A stretch of DNA of 64,000 bases from Streptomyces sp. Ru72 (GCF_002920635.1 NZ_PQSR01000002.1:62001-126000); one strand, 5' to 3'; shown: positions 1-8,003, numbered from the stretch's first letter. The notes: a model not told the origin generated them from the letters alone. Numbers and translations: made by a program.

Positions 1-58
1 CGGCGAGTACCGCCAGGGGCGCCGCCGCCGGATGCCGCAGTACGGACTGGGGAGACAT
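1..58 (-). CDS. 5' end of a probable DUF2752 membrane protein (partial)
   Basis: A minus-strand gene begins here and runs off the left edge. The ATG is at 58, with GAGGA about five bases upstream, and it starts only 7 nt after the stop of the TM2 gene, so the two are probably co-transcribed. Only the first 19 residues are visible; they begin MSPQSVLRHPAAAPLAVLA, turning hydrophobic. In Streptomyces a DUF2752 membrane protein commonly follows the TM2 gene and starts in a similar way. The family call therefore rests on context and a short match; the conserved CxxCG region lies outside the window. Confidence 0.5.
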   Translation of the reverse strand, partial: MSPQSVLRHPAAAPLAVLA

Positions 59-65
59 AGCGTCC

Positions 66-461
66 TCAGCCGCGCAGGACGCGGCCCTGGGAGTCGGTCT
101 GGTTGCTGCCCGTCAGCAGGATGATGCCGTCGATCAGCGCCCAGATCCCGAAGCCGCCGCAGGTGAAGAGCTGGGCGAGGCCCAGCCCGACGTTGCCGAT
201 GTAGAAGCGCCCGACGCCGAAGCCGCCGAGGACGAACTGCAGCACACCGGCGACGACCTTCGACTTGTCGGAGTAGGGGCGGCCGTAGGGGTCGTAGCCG
301 TACGGGGCGTTGGGGTCGCCGGTGTACATCCCGGGCGGCACGGCGCCAGGCACAGACCCGTACTGCGGATACCCGTACTGGGGATACCCGGGCGGCGGGC
401 CCGGGGGCTGGTTCGGGTACCCGTAACCGTAGGGACCGGGCTGCTGCGGCTGTTCGCTCAA
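66..461 (-). CDS. TM2 domain-containing membrane protein
   Basis: A 131-residue protein. The first ~65 residues are rich in Pro, Gly, Tyr and Gln (PGYPQYGYPQYG-type repeats), a disordered cytoplasmic tail. The rest is a TM2 domain: two transmembrane segments joined by a short turn, with the family landmarks LGGFGVGRFYIGN and FGIWALIDGI. TM2 proteins are small membrane proteins of unknown biochemical role. I chose the TTG at 461 because AGGAG lies about 7 bases upstream; a TTG at 509 in the same frame lacks a good ribosome site. The DUF2752-type gene follows after 7 nt. Confidence 0.85.
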   Translation of the reverse strand: MSEQPQQPGPYGYGYPNQPPGPPPGYPQYGYPQYGSVPGAVPPGMYTGDPNAPYGYDPYGRPYSDKSKVVAGVLQFVLGGFGVGRFYIGNVGLGLAQLFTCGGFGIWALIDGIILLTGSNQTDSQGRVLRG

Positions 462-581
462 GGACTGCTCCTGGGACCGGTTGCGGGGAGCCCCGCGAAG
501 ATGCGACAAGACGAGAAATGAGCCCGGTCATCATGCCCGAGAAGCCCCCGAGCACAGAAGCCGGGGCGGCGCAGCAGTGAG

Positions 582-595
582 TTGAACATGTTCAA
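582..595. promoter_or_regulatory. Operator 1, perfect 14-bp palindrome TTGAACATGTTCAA
   Basis: A perfect inverted repeat of form TTGAACNNGTTCAA overlapping the -35. A second copy with a different centre (CG for AT) lies 45 bp downstream. The operon ends with a TetR-family gene, so the likely ligand is that autoregulator; this is inference from position. Confidence 0.75.
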
Positions 596-610
596 AAACA
601 GGTCTACAGT
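582..610 (+). promoter_or_regulatory. Promoter of the membrane protein-DCC-tetR operon
   Basis: A -35 hexamer TTGAAC at 582-587 and a -10 hexamer TACAGT at 605-610 are separated by exactly 17 bases, the standard sigma-70/HrdB spacing. The -35 is embedded in the first operator palindrome, and the second palindrome begins 16 bases after the -10. A repressor bound here would block polymerase at both ends of the promoter. Confidence 0.7.
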
Positions 611-626
611 CAGACACGCCAGCGTT

Positions 627-640
627 TTGAACGCGTTCAA
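627..640. promoter_or_regulatory. Operator 2, perfect 14-bp palindrome TTGAACGCGTTCAA
   Basis: Second copy of the TTGAACNNGTTCAA palindrome, 45 bp centre-to-centre from the first (about four helical turns). It sits between the -10 and the first start codon. Two perfect sites flanking one promoter argue for a real operator pair rather than chance. Confidence 0.75.
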
Positions 641-654
641 GAAGGGTGGGGGAC

Positions 655-1062
655 ATGGACCTCACGGTCATCGCCTACGTCATCTATCTGCTGGTCAGCA
701 TCGCCCTGACCGTCTGGGTGGCCCGCACGCTGAGCCGCAACGGCCGGATCTTCCTCGCCGACGTGCTGCGCGGGAACGAGAAGCTCGCCGATGCGGTCAA
801 CCACCTCCTGGTGGTCGGCTTCTACCTCGTCAACCTCGGTTTCGTCGCCCTGTACCTGAACGGTGACGACACCATTGCCGACATCCGCGGCGTCTTCGAG
901 GCCCTGTCGACCAAGCTCGGCGTGGTGCTGCTGGTGCTCGGCGTGATGCACCTCGGCAACGTCTTCGTGCTCAACAAGATCCGTCGGCGCGGAGTGATGG
1001 AGCGGGAGCAGATGCCGCCGGTCGCGCCCCAGGACTGGGTCGCGCCCTCGGCCGGGGCGTGA
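655..1062 (+). CDS. Small integral membrane protein, function unknown
   Basis: About 135 residues with three hydrophobic segments: the N-terminal YVIYLLVSIALTVWVA, a central LLVVGFYLVNLGFVALYL, and LGVVLLVLGVMHLGNVFVL, followed by a short basic tail. I do not recognise a characterised family. It is the first gene of a three-gene operon; its stop overlaps the GTG of the DCC oxidoreductase gene. I prefer the ATG at 655 (after a G-rich GGGTGGGGG stretch); a GTG three codons earlier at 646 is possible. Two TetR-type operators precede it, so its expression is probably repressed by the third gene product. Confidence 0.7.
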   Translation: MDLTVIAYVIYLLVSIALTVWVARTLSRNGRIFLADVLRGNEKLADAVNHLLVVGFYLVNLGFVALYLNGDDTIADIRGVFEALSTKLGVVLLVLGVMHLGNVFVLNKIRRRGVMEREQMPPVAPQDWVAPSAGA

Positions 1063-1553
1063 GCGGCGTGCGGGCCACGGCGGACCGGGACGCCGCGCGC
1101 GTCCCGGTCCGCGGGCTCACCGTCCTGTACGACGCCGAGTGCTCCCTGTGCACCTACGTGCGCGACTGGCTGGTGCGGCAGGCGCAGTTGGTGCCGCTGC
1201 GGCTGGTGCCGGCGGCCTCCGAGGAGGCCCGCCGGCTCTTCCCCGGACTCGACCACCGCGCCACACTCGACGAGATCACCGTCGTGGCCGACGCGGGGCA
1301 GGTCTACCGGGGCGCCGCCGCCTGGGTCGTCACCCTGTGGGCCCTGCGCGAGCACCGGCCCCTCGCCCACCGGCTGAGCACACCGGCGGGAGCCAGGGTC
1401 GCCCGGGGCGCGGTGCTGGCGGCCGCCAAGTGGCGCGGGGCACAGTGGGGCGGCCGGACCTACTCCCGCAGCGACGGGTGGGCGTACGACCCGAGGTGGG
1501 GGTGGACGTACAGCGGCCCCGGCTGTGACGGCGGCGCCTGCGCCACTGACTAG
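1059..1553 (+). CDS. DCC-family (DUF393) thiol-disulfide oxidoreductase-like protein
   Basis: A 164-residue DUF393 protein. The family signature is clear: YDAECSLC at residues 24-31, giving the D-x-x-C-x-x-C motif with Cys28 and Cys31 as the presumed redox pair, on a thioredoxin-like fold. A second cysteine cluster (CDGGACATD) sits at the C-terminus and could also exchange disulfides. The GTG start overlaps the preceding stop (GTGA), so translation is probably coupled. Its partner is likely the membrane protein encoded just upstream, but the substrate is unknown. Confidence 0.8.
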   Translation: MSGVRATADRDAARVPVRGLTVLYDAECSLCTYVRDWLVRQAQLVPLRLVPAASEEARRLFPGLDHRATLDEITVVADAGQVYRGAAAWVVTLWALREHRPLAHRLSTPAGARVARGAVLAAAKWRGAQWGGRTYSRSDGWAYDPRWGWTYSGPGCDGGACATD

Positions 1554-1556
1554 GCT
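1551..1556 (+). promoter_or_regulatory. -10 hexamer TAGGCT of a probable leaderless tetR promoter
   Basis: TAGGCT lies exactly 7 nt before the GTG at 1564, the spacing expected if transcription starts at the start codon. It lies at the stop codon of the upstream gene, so tetR may have its own promoter in addition to operon readthrough. No convincing -35 was seen. Confidence 0.45.
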
Positions 1557-1563
1557 CTTGGGC

Positions 1564-2301
1564 GTGTCCGCGAAGAACGACGGCCCCGGCGAGGGCGTGA
1601 CCCCGAGCAAGTCCGAGCAGACCCGTGCGCTGATTCTCCAGACGGCGATGCGGCTGTTCCAGGAGCGCGGCTACGAGAAGACCACCATGCGGGCGATCGC
1701 CAAGGAGGCCGGGGTCTCCGTCGGCAACGCGTACTACTACTTCGACGGCAAGGAACACCTGATCCAGGGGTTCTACGACCGGATCGCCGCCGAGCACCAG
1801 GCGGCGGTCCGGGAGGTCCTGGCACGGGAGACCGATCTGGAGGCGCGGCTCGCGGGTGTGCTGAGGGCCTGGCTGGACATCGCCACGCCCTACCACGAGT
1901 TCGCCGTGCAGTTCTTCAAGAACGCCGCCGATCCCGACAGCCCGCTCAGCCCGTTCTCCCCCGAGTCGGAACACGCGCGCACCGAGGCCATCGGCGTCCA
2001 CCGGCAGGTGCTGGCGGGGTCGAAGGCGAAGGTGCCCGAGGAACTGCGCGACGTGCTGCCCGAGTTGATGTGGCTCGCGCAGATGGGACTAGTCCTGTAC
2101 TGGATCTTCGACCGCACCGAGGGGCGCGAGCGCAGCTACCGGCTCGCCGAGCGCGGTGCCCGTCTCACCGCGCGCGGCGTCTCACTGGCCCGCTTCCGGG
2201 TGCTGCGGCCCCTCGTCCAGGAGGTGCACGAGCTGTTCACGGACTTCCTGCCGGGCATGACGAAGGCGCTTCCGGACCCGGCGCGAGGAAGAACCCGCTG
2301 A
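1564..2301 (+). CDS. TetR-family transcriptional regulator
   Basis: A 245-residue TetR repressor. The N-terminal DNA-binding domain is textbook: SEQTRALILQTAMRLFQERG, then the helix-turn-helix around residues 41-62 with TMRAIAKEAGVSVGNAYYYF. The remaining ~180 residues are the variable ligand-binding and dimer domain, including ELMWLAQMGLVLYWIFDRT. I set the start at GTG 1564 because TAGGCT lies 7 nt upstream and the protein then has normal family length; GTG 1525 and GTG 1597 are alternatives. Probable target: the two TTGAACNNGTTCAA palindromes at the operon promoter. The ligand is unknown. Confidence 0.88.
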   Translation: MSAKNDGPGEGVTPSKSEQTRALILQTAMRLFQERGYEKTTMRAIAKEAGVSVGNAYYYFDGKEHLIQGFYDRIAAEHQAAVREVLARETDLEARLAGVLRAWLDIATPYHEFAVQFFKNAADPDSPLSPFSPESEHARTEAIGVHRQVLAGSKAKVPEELRDVLPELMWLAQMGLVLYWIFDRTEGRERSYRLAERGARLTARGVSLARFRVLRPLVQEVHELFTDFLPGMTKALPDPARGRTR

Positions 2302-2326
2302 CGCGATGAAGAACCCGCCGACGCGA
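2288..2326. repeat. 20-bp tandem duplication spanning the tetR stop codon
   Basis: GAAGAACCCGCTGACGCGA at 2288-2306 is repeated with one change at 2308-2326. The first copy contains the tetR stop codon. It looks like a recent slippage duplication in the space between convergent genes. Confidence 0.7.
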
Positions 2327-2339
2327 GGATCCGCGGCGG

Positions 2340-3896
2340 TCAGATCCAGTTCAGGCGCCACAGACGGAAGACACCCGTGCCGTCCGACAGGTACTGGCCG
2401 CCGCCGACGTCCTCGCTGTTGACCACGTACTCCTTGCGCTGCCACAGCGGGATCAGCGGGACGTCCTGCGCCACGATCTCCTGGATGTGCTGGAAGTCGT
2501 CGGCGGTCCGGCTGCGGTCGGAGTAGCGCTGGCTGTCCAGGATCAGACCGTCGACCTGCTTGTTGCTGTAGCCGTTCTTCATGCTGTTGCCGGTGCCGAC
2601 GAGCGGGGCCGTGAAGGTGTCGGGGTCGGGGAAGTCGGCGACCCAGCCGACGGCGTACGCGTCGAGCTTGCCGCTCGCGTACCGCTCCTGGAAGTCGGTC
2701 CACTCGTAGCCCTTGACGTCCACCGTGAACAGTCCGGTCGCCTCCAGTTGCCGCTTGAGGTCGGCGGCCTCCTCGGCGGCGGCGCCACGGCCCTGCGCGT
2801 AGCCGTAGGTGAAGTGGACGGGGACGCTCACGCCCGCGGCGGTGAGCAGGGCGCGGGCCTTCTTGGTGTCGGGCTTGGGGTAGGCGTCGAAGAACGACGT
2901 GGTGTGACCCGTGATACCCGCCGGGATCAGCGAGTACAGCGGGTCCGTCGTCCCCTCGTAGACGGTGCTGACGAGTTCCTCGCGGTTGATGACCGCGGCG
3001 ATGGCCTGACGGACACGGCGGTCGTGCAGCGGTGAGCCGGCGGAGGTGTTCAGGACGAGGTTGCGGATCTCCGCGCTGTCGGCCTCGGTGACGCGCTGGC
3101 CGGGGTCGCTCGGCGAGAGGTTGGCCAGCACGGAGGGCGGCAGCTGGCGGGTGGCGACATCGACGTCCTTCGCCTTCCACGCCTTCTCCAGGGCGGCGGG
3201 GTCGGCGTAGTACCGCAGCTCGATGGGCCGGCCGGTTTCCTTCACGTCGCCCTTGTAGTGCTTGTTCGGGGCGAGGTCGGCCTTCTTGTCCTTCGTGTAC
3301 GACGTCAGGGTGTACGGCCCGGTCCCGTCGACACCGTTGTCGGTGCGCAGCTTGTCCTGCGGGTACTTGGTGCGGTCGACGATGGAGCCGGCGCCGGTGG
3401 CCACTTTGAACGGGAAGGTCGCGTCCGGCGTGGACAGGTGGAAGGTCACGGTCAGCCCGTTCGCGTCCACCGAGTGGAGGGTGTCGAGCAGGGTCGCGGG
3501 ACCGACGTCGGAGTTGATCCGCTTGACCCGGTCGAAGGAGTACTTGACGTCTTCGGCGGTCATGGTGCGCCCGCTGGGGAACGTGACGTCCTTGCGCAGC
3601 GTGCAGCGGTACGTCTTCAGGTCCGTGCCCACGAACCCGCAGCTCTGCGCGGCGTCCGGCACCGGTTCCACACCGTCCGGTTCGAAGGTCAGCAGTGACT
3701 GGAAAACGCTGCTGAACAAGGCCCACGATCCGGCGTCATAGGCCCCCGCCGGATCGAGCGACGTGACGGCGTCCGTCGTCCCGACCGTGATGGTCCTGTT
3801 GGTGTTCTCCTTGGCCGGCAGCAACTGCCACCCGCCCACTCCCGCGCCTGCCAACACCAGCACAGCCGCGAGAACCCGCATGCGAACCGATCGCAT
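2340..3896 (-). CDS. Peptide/oligopeptide ABC transporter substrate-binding protein (family 5)
   Basis: A 518-residue extracytoplasmic solute-binding protein of the DppA/OppA family. The N-terminus MRSVRMRVLAAVLVLAGAGVGGW is a signal or anchor segment without a lipobox cysteine. Family landmarks follow: TDAVTSLDPAGAYD, CTLRKDVTFPSGRTMTAEDV, VRQAIAAVINREEL and VGWVADFPDPDTF. The ATG at 3896 is chosen because GGGGAGGGG lies just upstream. No permease or ATPase genes adjoin it, so it is an orphan binding protein that must use a transporter encoded elsewhere, or act as a sensor. Confidence 0.88.
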   Translation of the reverse strand: MRSVRMRVLAAVLVLAGAGVGGWQLLPAKENTNRTITVGTTDAVTSLDPAGAYDAGSWALFSSVFQSLLTFEPDGVEPVPDAAQSCGFVGTDLKTYRCTLRKDVTFPSGRTMTAEDVKYSFDRVKRINSDVGPATLLDTLHSVDANGLTVTFHLSTPDATFPFKVATGAGSIVDRTKYPQDKLRTDNGVDGTGPYTLTSYTKDKKADLAPNKHYKGDVKETGRPIELRYYADPAALEKAWKAKDVDVATRQLPPSVLANLSPSDPGQRVTEADSAEIRNLVLNTSAGSPLHDRRVRQAIAAVINREELVSTVYEGTTDPLYSLIPAGITGHTTSFFDAYPKPDTKKARALLTAAGVSVPVHFTYGYAQGRGAAAEEAADLKRQLEATGLFTVDVKGYEWTDFQERYASGKLDAYAVGWVADFPDPDTFTAPLVGTGNSMKNGYSNKQVDGLILDSQRYSDRSRTADDFQHIQEIVAQDVPLIPLWQRKEYVVNSEDVGGGQYLSDGTGVFRLWRLNWI

Positions 3897-4044
3897 CGGC
3901 GCCCCTCCCCAGGCCCTCAGCGCATACCACTCCCCTGTGGCGATGATCACCTAATCACAGTGTTTCAAGTGGGGGAAGAGGCATTGGTTGAAGATGAGAG
4001 AGAACTTACCCAGGGGTTGTTTCCGTCAGGTTTCGGCCAAGGCA

Positions 4045-5331
4045 TCAGGCCTGGCGGGAGGCCAGTTCGATGACGGTGATGTCCGACGGGGCGCCCACCC
4101 GCGTCGGCGGTCCCCATGCCCCCGCTCCCCGTGACACGTACAGCTGGGTGTCGCCGTAGCGGTCCAGCCCGGCGACCGTGGGGTTGGCCGCGGCCGCGAC
4201 GAAGTCGCCCGGCCAGAGCTGGCCGCCGTGGGTGTGACCGGAGAGCTGGAGGTCCACGTGGTGCCTGACGGCTTCGTGGATCTGCAGCGGCTGGTGGGCC
4301 AGGAGGACCACCGCGCGTGAGGTGTCGCGGTCGCCGAGCGCCTTGGCGAAGTCGGGTCCCTCGCCCTCGCTCTCGCCCGCCAGGTCGTTGACCCCGGCCA
4401 GGTCGAACGCCGGCAGTTCCGTACGAGCGTTCTCCAAGGGGTGCAGGCCCAGCCGGCGTACCTCCTCCACCCACTGGTCCGCGCCCGAGAAGTACTCGTG
4501 GTTGCCCGTGACGAAGTAGCTTCCGTGACGGGCCTTCAGCCGGGACAGCGGGGCCGCCGCCGGGCCCAGGTCCTTGACGCTGCCGTCGACCAGGTCGCCG
4601 ACGACCGCGATCAGGTCCGGCCGGGTCGAGTTGATCGTGTCCACGACCTTCTGCGCGAAGCCCCTGCCCAGCACGGGGCCCAGGTGGATGTCGCTCACCA
4701 CCGCGATGCGGAAGCCGTGCGCCGCGCGCGGGAGTTTGGCCAGCGGCACCGTGACCCGCTTCACGGCGGGGCCGCGCAGGACCCCGTAGGTGCCGTAGCC
4801 CACCGTGCCGACCGCGGCGGCGGCCACCGTTCCACCGACGAGCCGGGAGACGAACAGGCGCCGGGACGGGGCGGACTGAGCCTGTGGCGGCGCGGGCTCC
4901 GAGCCTGCGGGCTCCGAGCCTGCGGGCTCCGGGTCCGCGGGCTCCGGGTCCGCGGATGCCGGTCCCACCGGCACCGCCGCCGGTACCGGTGCCGTCTGCT
5001 CCGCTCGCGCCCCGCGCTCCACCACGCGCCGCACCAGCGGTCGTACCAACTCCCCCGCCACCAGCGCCAGCAGCAGGTACAGCGTCAGCGCCATCCACAG
5101 GAAGCCGGGCCAGCCGAGGACGCGTTGCAGCCAGAACGGGGCGCCGGCGCGCTCCGCGACCAGGGCCGCGACCATCAGCACCGGTCCTGCGACGAGCACC
5201 GCCGTGCCGGTGCGGCGGGCCCGGCCCGGACCGCGGGTCGTGTCGCGGACCAAGCGACGCCAGGCGTACCAGTGCAGGGCGACGAGCGCGGCGAGGACGG
5301 CGAGGACGACGAGCGCGAGGACGACGGCCAC
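4045..5331 (-). CDS. Membrane-anchored metallophosphoesterase
   Basis: A 428-residue calcineurin-like phosphoesterase. The N-terminal third is membrane-embedded (hydrophobic stretches near 3-20, 43-60, 71-92 and 163-183), interrupted by a Pro/Glu/Ser-rich linker of tandem 5-residue repeats (ADPEP, AGSEP) at about 125-150. The catalytic domain carries all metal-binding motifs: SDIHLG (Asp214, His216), GDLVDG (Asp246), GNHEYF (Asn277, His278), LAHQP and SGHTHGGQ. Related YkuE-type enzymes act on phospholipids or UDP-diacylglucosamine, but the substrate here is unknown. It lies 18 nt downstream of the SCO4848-type gene and is probably co-transcribed with it. Confidence 0.88.
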   Translation of the reverse strand: MAVVLALVVLAVLAALVALHWYAWRRLVRDTTRGPGRARRTGTAVLVAGPVLMVAALVAERAGAPFWLQRVLGWPGFLWMALTLYLLLALVAGELVRPLVRRVVERGARAEQTAPVPAAVPVGPASADPEPADPEPAGSEPAGSEPAPPQAQSAPSRRLFVSRLVGGTVAAAAVGTVGYGTYGVLRGPAVKRVTVPLAKLPRAAHGFRIAVVSDIHLGPVLGRGFAQKVVDTINSTRPDLIAVVGDLVDGSVKDLGPAAAPLSRLKARHGSYFVTGNHEYFSGADQWVEEVRRLGLHPLENARTELPAFDLAGVNDLAGESEGEGPDFAKALGDRDTSRAVVLLAHQPLQIHEAVRHHVDLQLSGHTHGGQLWPGDFVAAAANPTVAGLDRYGDTQLYVSRGAGAWGPPTRVGAPSDITVIELASRQA

Positions 5332-5349
5332 GGTGTTGTCCCCGTCCCG

Positions 5350-5592
5350 CTATGACGTTCGCCGCAGCGCGCGCAGTCCGCGCAACCCAATGACGCCGAT
5401 GACAGTCCCAAGGACAAAGGAGACGACGGCGAGCGTCAGGTGCACCCAGAAGTACGCCGTCGGATTCCCCGCGTCGTCGAACGCGAGTCCGCTGCCGTCC
5501 TTCCAGAGGTTCTTTACGAAAGTGATCCAGATGACCCAGCTCCACACCCCGAAGGCGAGCAGGAACCAGGAGACGGGGCGGCTGAGCTTCAT
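5350..5592 (-). CDS. SCO4848-family small membrane protein
   Basis: An 80-residue protein with two transmembrane segments, WFLLAFGVWSWVIWITFV and YFWVHLTLAVVSFVLGTVIGV, and a short Arg-rich tail. It matches the actinomycete family named after S. coelicolor SCO4848, which lies beside a D-Ala-D-Ala carboxypeptidase gene as it does here. The same reading frame stays open far upstream, but only the ATG at 5592 gives the family length. It is divergent from the carboxypeptidase and precedes the metallophosphoesterase by 18 nt. Confidence 0.8.
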   Translation of the reverse strand: MKLSRPVSWFLLAFGVWSWVIWITFVKNLWKDGSGLAFDDAGNPTAYFWVHLTLAVVSFVLGTVIGVIGLRGLRALRRTS

Positions 5593-5682
5593 ACCTTCAG
5601 TATCGCGGGTCGGGGGCGGCCCCTCGTCCGGGGGTGCGCGGCAACGGCCGGGACGTGTCGGGACTTCTCCGTCGGCGCCCGG

Positions 5683-5688
5683 TACCTT
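5683..5688 (+). promoter_or_regulatory. -10 hexamer TACCTT of a probable leaderless promoter
   Basis: TACCTT lies 7 nt before the GTG of the carboxypeptidase gene and there is no Shine-Dalgarno sequence in between. This is the usual geometry for leaderless mRNA in Streptomyces. Confidence 0.45.
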
Positions 5689-5695
5689 CGCGGTC

Positions 5696-6964
5696 GTGTC
5701 CGCCTTGAAGAAGATCGTCGGGCGCCGCCTGCCGGTCGCCTCCGCCGTCGTGCTGTCCCTCTCGCTCGCCGCACCGGCGACCGCGTTCGCGGCCCCGAAG
5801 ACCCCGGCGGCGTCGCCCTCGGCCACCCCTCCGGCCGTGATGTCGACCGTCGGCGGCGAGCAGCTCGGCAGGCCGGGCACCCAGGTGAACCTGGGCGGCG
5901 GTGCTCCGGTGCTGCCGAAGGACGTCACCGCGCGCTCCTGGATCGTCGCCGACGCCGAGTCCGGTGACGTCCTCGCCGCGCACAACGCGCACTGGCGGCT
6001 GCCCCCGGCGAGCACCCTGAAGATGCTGTTCGCGGACACCGTGCTGCCGAAGTTCCCGGCGAGCGAGACGCACAAGGTGCTCCCCTCCGATCTGGCCGGC
6101 ATGGGCGCCGGATCCAGCCTGGTCGGGATAAAGGAGGGCGAGACCTACACCGTCCACGACCTGTGGCTCGGCGTGTTCCTGCGCTCCGGCAACGACGCCG
6201 TGCACGCGCTGTCGGCGATGAACGGCGGCGTCCCGCAGACGGTGAAGGACATGCAGGCGCACGCCGAGGAGCTGCAGGCGCTCGACACGCACGTGGTCAG
6301 CCCGGACGGCTACGACGCCCAGGGGCAGGTGTCGTCGGCGTACGACCTCACCCTGGTCGCCCGGTCCGGACTCCAGAAGAAGGACTTCCGCGACTACTGC
6401 TCGACGGTGCGGGCCACGTTCCCGGGCGAGACCACCCAGAAGGGCGGCAAGAAGTCCCGCGGGTCGTTCGAGATCCAGAACACCAACCGGTTGCTGGCCG
6501 GCGACTACGACATGACCCCGTACCGGGGCATCGCGGGCGTGAAGAACGGCAACACCACCAACGCGGGCGCGACCTTCACGGGGGTCGCCGAGCGCAACGG
6601 CAGGGTGCTGCTCGTGACGGTCATGAACCCTGAGAAGCACGACCACAACGAGGTCTACAAGGAGGCCGCCCGGCTGCTCGACTGGGGCTTCGGCGCCGCC
6701 GGCAAGGTGACGCCGGTGGGCGAGCTGGTCGCGCCGAAGAGCGCGGCCACGGGCACGGACCCCAGCGGCACGCCGTCCCCGGCCGCCGCGGCCGGGGGGC
6801 CCGGCAAGCCGGTGGCGGCCTCGGTGCGGGAGGGCGGCTCCAGCGGGATGGGCGTGGCGCTCGCCATCACGGCCGGCGTTCTGGTGCTGCTGGGCGCGGG
6901 GGCGTTCCTGGTGAATCGCCGCTGGCCGCTGCCCGATCTGGTACGTCGCCGGACGCGTCCCTGA
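5696..6964 (+). CDS. D-alanyl-D-alanine carboxypeptidase (peptidase S11, PBP5-like)
   Basis: A 422-residue penicillin-binding protein that trims the terminal D-Ala from peptidoglycan stem peptides outside the membrane. A Sec signal peptide ends near AFAA (residue 33). The active-site triad is present: SxxK as STLK with Ser106 and Lys109, SxN as SGN at 164-166, and a third motif KNG at 283-285 in place of the usual KTG. The C-terminus has a transmembrane anchor (VALAITAGVLVLLGAGAFLV) and a basic cytoplasmic tail. Start GTG 5696 is chosen for the signal peptide and the upstream -10. Its 3' end overlaps the convergent YihY gene by 98 bp. Confidence 0.9.
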   Translation: MSALKKIVGRRLPVASAVVLSLSLAAPATAFAAPKTPAASPSATPPAVMSTVGGEQLGRPGTQVNLGGGAPVLPKDVTARSWIVADAESGDVLAAHNAHWRLPPASTLKMLFADTVLPKFPASETHKVLPSDLAGMGAGSSLVGIKEGETYTVHDLWLGVFLRSGNDAVHALSAMNGGVPQTVKDMQAHAEELQALDTHVVSPDGYDAQGQVSSAYDLTLVARSGLQKKDFRDYCSTVRATFPGETTQKGGKKSRGSFEIQNTNRLLAGDYDMTPYRGIAGVKNGNTTNAGATFTGVAERNGRVLLVTVMNPEKHDHNEVYKEAARLLDWGFGAAGKVTPVGELVAPKSAATGTDPSGTPSPAAAAGGPGKPVAASVREGGSSGMGVALAITAGVLVLLGAGAFLVNRRWPLPDLVRRRTRP

Positions 6965-7856
6965 CCTGTTCGACCTGTTCGACCTGATCGACCTGTGCCG
7001 CCTCCTTCTCCTTGCTCTGCGTCGCCGTCCAGGCGGCGCAGAACAGCACGAGCTTGGAGGTGAAGTTGATCCACAGCAGCAGCGCGACGGGCACTCCGAA
7101 GGCGCCATACATGCTCTTTCCGGCGACGCCCTGGATGTAGCCGCTGAGCAGCAGCTTGAGCAGTTCGAAGCCGACCGCGCCGATCAGGGCGGCGACGAGC
7201 AGGCGGCGGCGCCGCGGCTCCACGCCGGGCAGCAGGGTGAGGACGTAGAGCAGGACGAGGAAGTCGGCGAGGACCGAGACGGCGAAAGCGGCGATGCGCA
7301 GCAGGACGCTGCCCCAGCCGCCCCGGTCGAGGCCGAGTTGCCCGGCCATCCAGTCGACCAGCGCGGTGGCGACGGTGGACGTGGCGAAGGTGACGACGAC
7401 CGCGCCGCCGAGGCCGACCAGCACCAGCCCGTCCTTGAGCGTGCGCACCAAGGGGTTCGCGGTGTCGTCCGGCAGCTCCCACACCGCGCGCAGGCAGTCC
7501 CGCATCTGGCCCACCCAGCCGATGCCGGTGAACAGCAGCACGGCCCCGGCGATCACGCCGACGGTACCGGCGTTCTGCACCAGGCCGTGGATGTCGAGCT
7601 GGCTGGAGATGCCCGGGAACTGCTCGGCGATCTTCTTCTGCACGGTGTTCTGCTGGGCCTGGCTGAGCGTCCCGGCGCCGATCGCAGCGGCGACGGTGAG
7701 CAGCGGGAAGAGCGCCACGAAACTGACGAACGTCATCGCGGCGGCGAGCCGGGTCCACTTCACGCGGTCCAGGCGTTCATAGGAACGCCAGGCGTGCGTG
7801 GTCATCAGGCGCGTGACCAGTGGCCCGATGCCGGGGAGTCTTTTCAGCCAGTCCAT
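6867..7856 (-). CDS. YihY/virulence factor BrkB-family membrane protein
   Basis: A 329-residue polytopic membrane protein with the YihY pattern of about six transmembrane segments: AAAMTFVSFVALFPLLTVAAA, VGVIAGAVLLFTGIGWVGQM, and GAFGVPVALLLWINFTSKLVLF near the end. The hydrophilic C-terminus includes a VDQVEQVEQV repeat encoded by a 9-bp tandem repeat near 6963-6991. Family members were once called RNase BN, but their biochemical role is unsettled. The ATG at 7856 has GGGGAGGG upstream. The last 98 bp overlap, in antisense, the 3' end of the carboxypeptidase gene. Confidence 0.88.
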   Translation of the reverse strand: MDWLKRLPGIGPLVTRLMTTHAWRSYERLDRVKWTRLAAAMTFVSFVALFPLLTVAAAIGAGTLSQAQQNTVQKKIAEQFPGISSQLDIHGLVQNAGTVGVIAGAVLLFTGIGWVGQMRDCLRAVWELPDDTANPLVRTLKDGLVLVGLGGAVVVTFATSTVATALVDWMAGQLGLDRGGWGSVLLRIAAFAVSVLADFLVLLYVLTLLPGVEPRRRRLLVAALIGAVGFELLKLLLSGYIQGVAGKSMYGAFGVPVALLLWINFTSKLVLFCAAWTATQSKEKEAAQVDQVEQVEQVRDASGDVPDRAAASGDSPGTPPRPAAPERRP

Positions 7857-7990
7857 GCTCCGTCCCTCCCCTGGTGAACCCGGTCCGTACCCCGGTACTC
7901 CGGTCTGTATCCGGTTTCCCCGCATCGCCCATTTCAGTGAGGAGCCGCACAGAGGGGAGATCGTGAGCAGTTATGCCCGTTTCATCACGA

Positions 7991-7996
7991 TACGGT
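7991..7996 (+). promoter_or_regulatory. -10 hexamer TACGGT of a probable leaderless promoter
   Basis: TACGGT lies exactly 7 nt before the ATG at 8004, with no ribosome-binding site between them. Confidence 0.45.
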
Positions 7997-8003
7997 CGCG
8001 GTC

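Noticed and set aside
5204..5695. Upstream extension of the carboxypeptidase frame
   Set aside because: It runs antisense through the SCO4848-type gene; the Sec signal peptide begins at GTG 5696.
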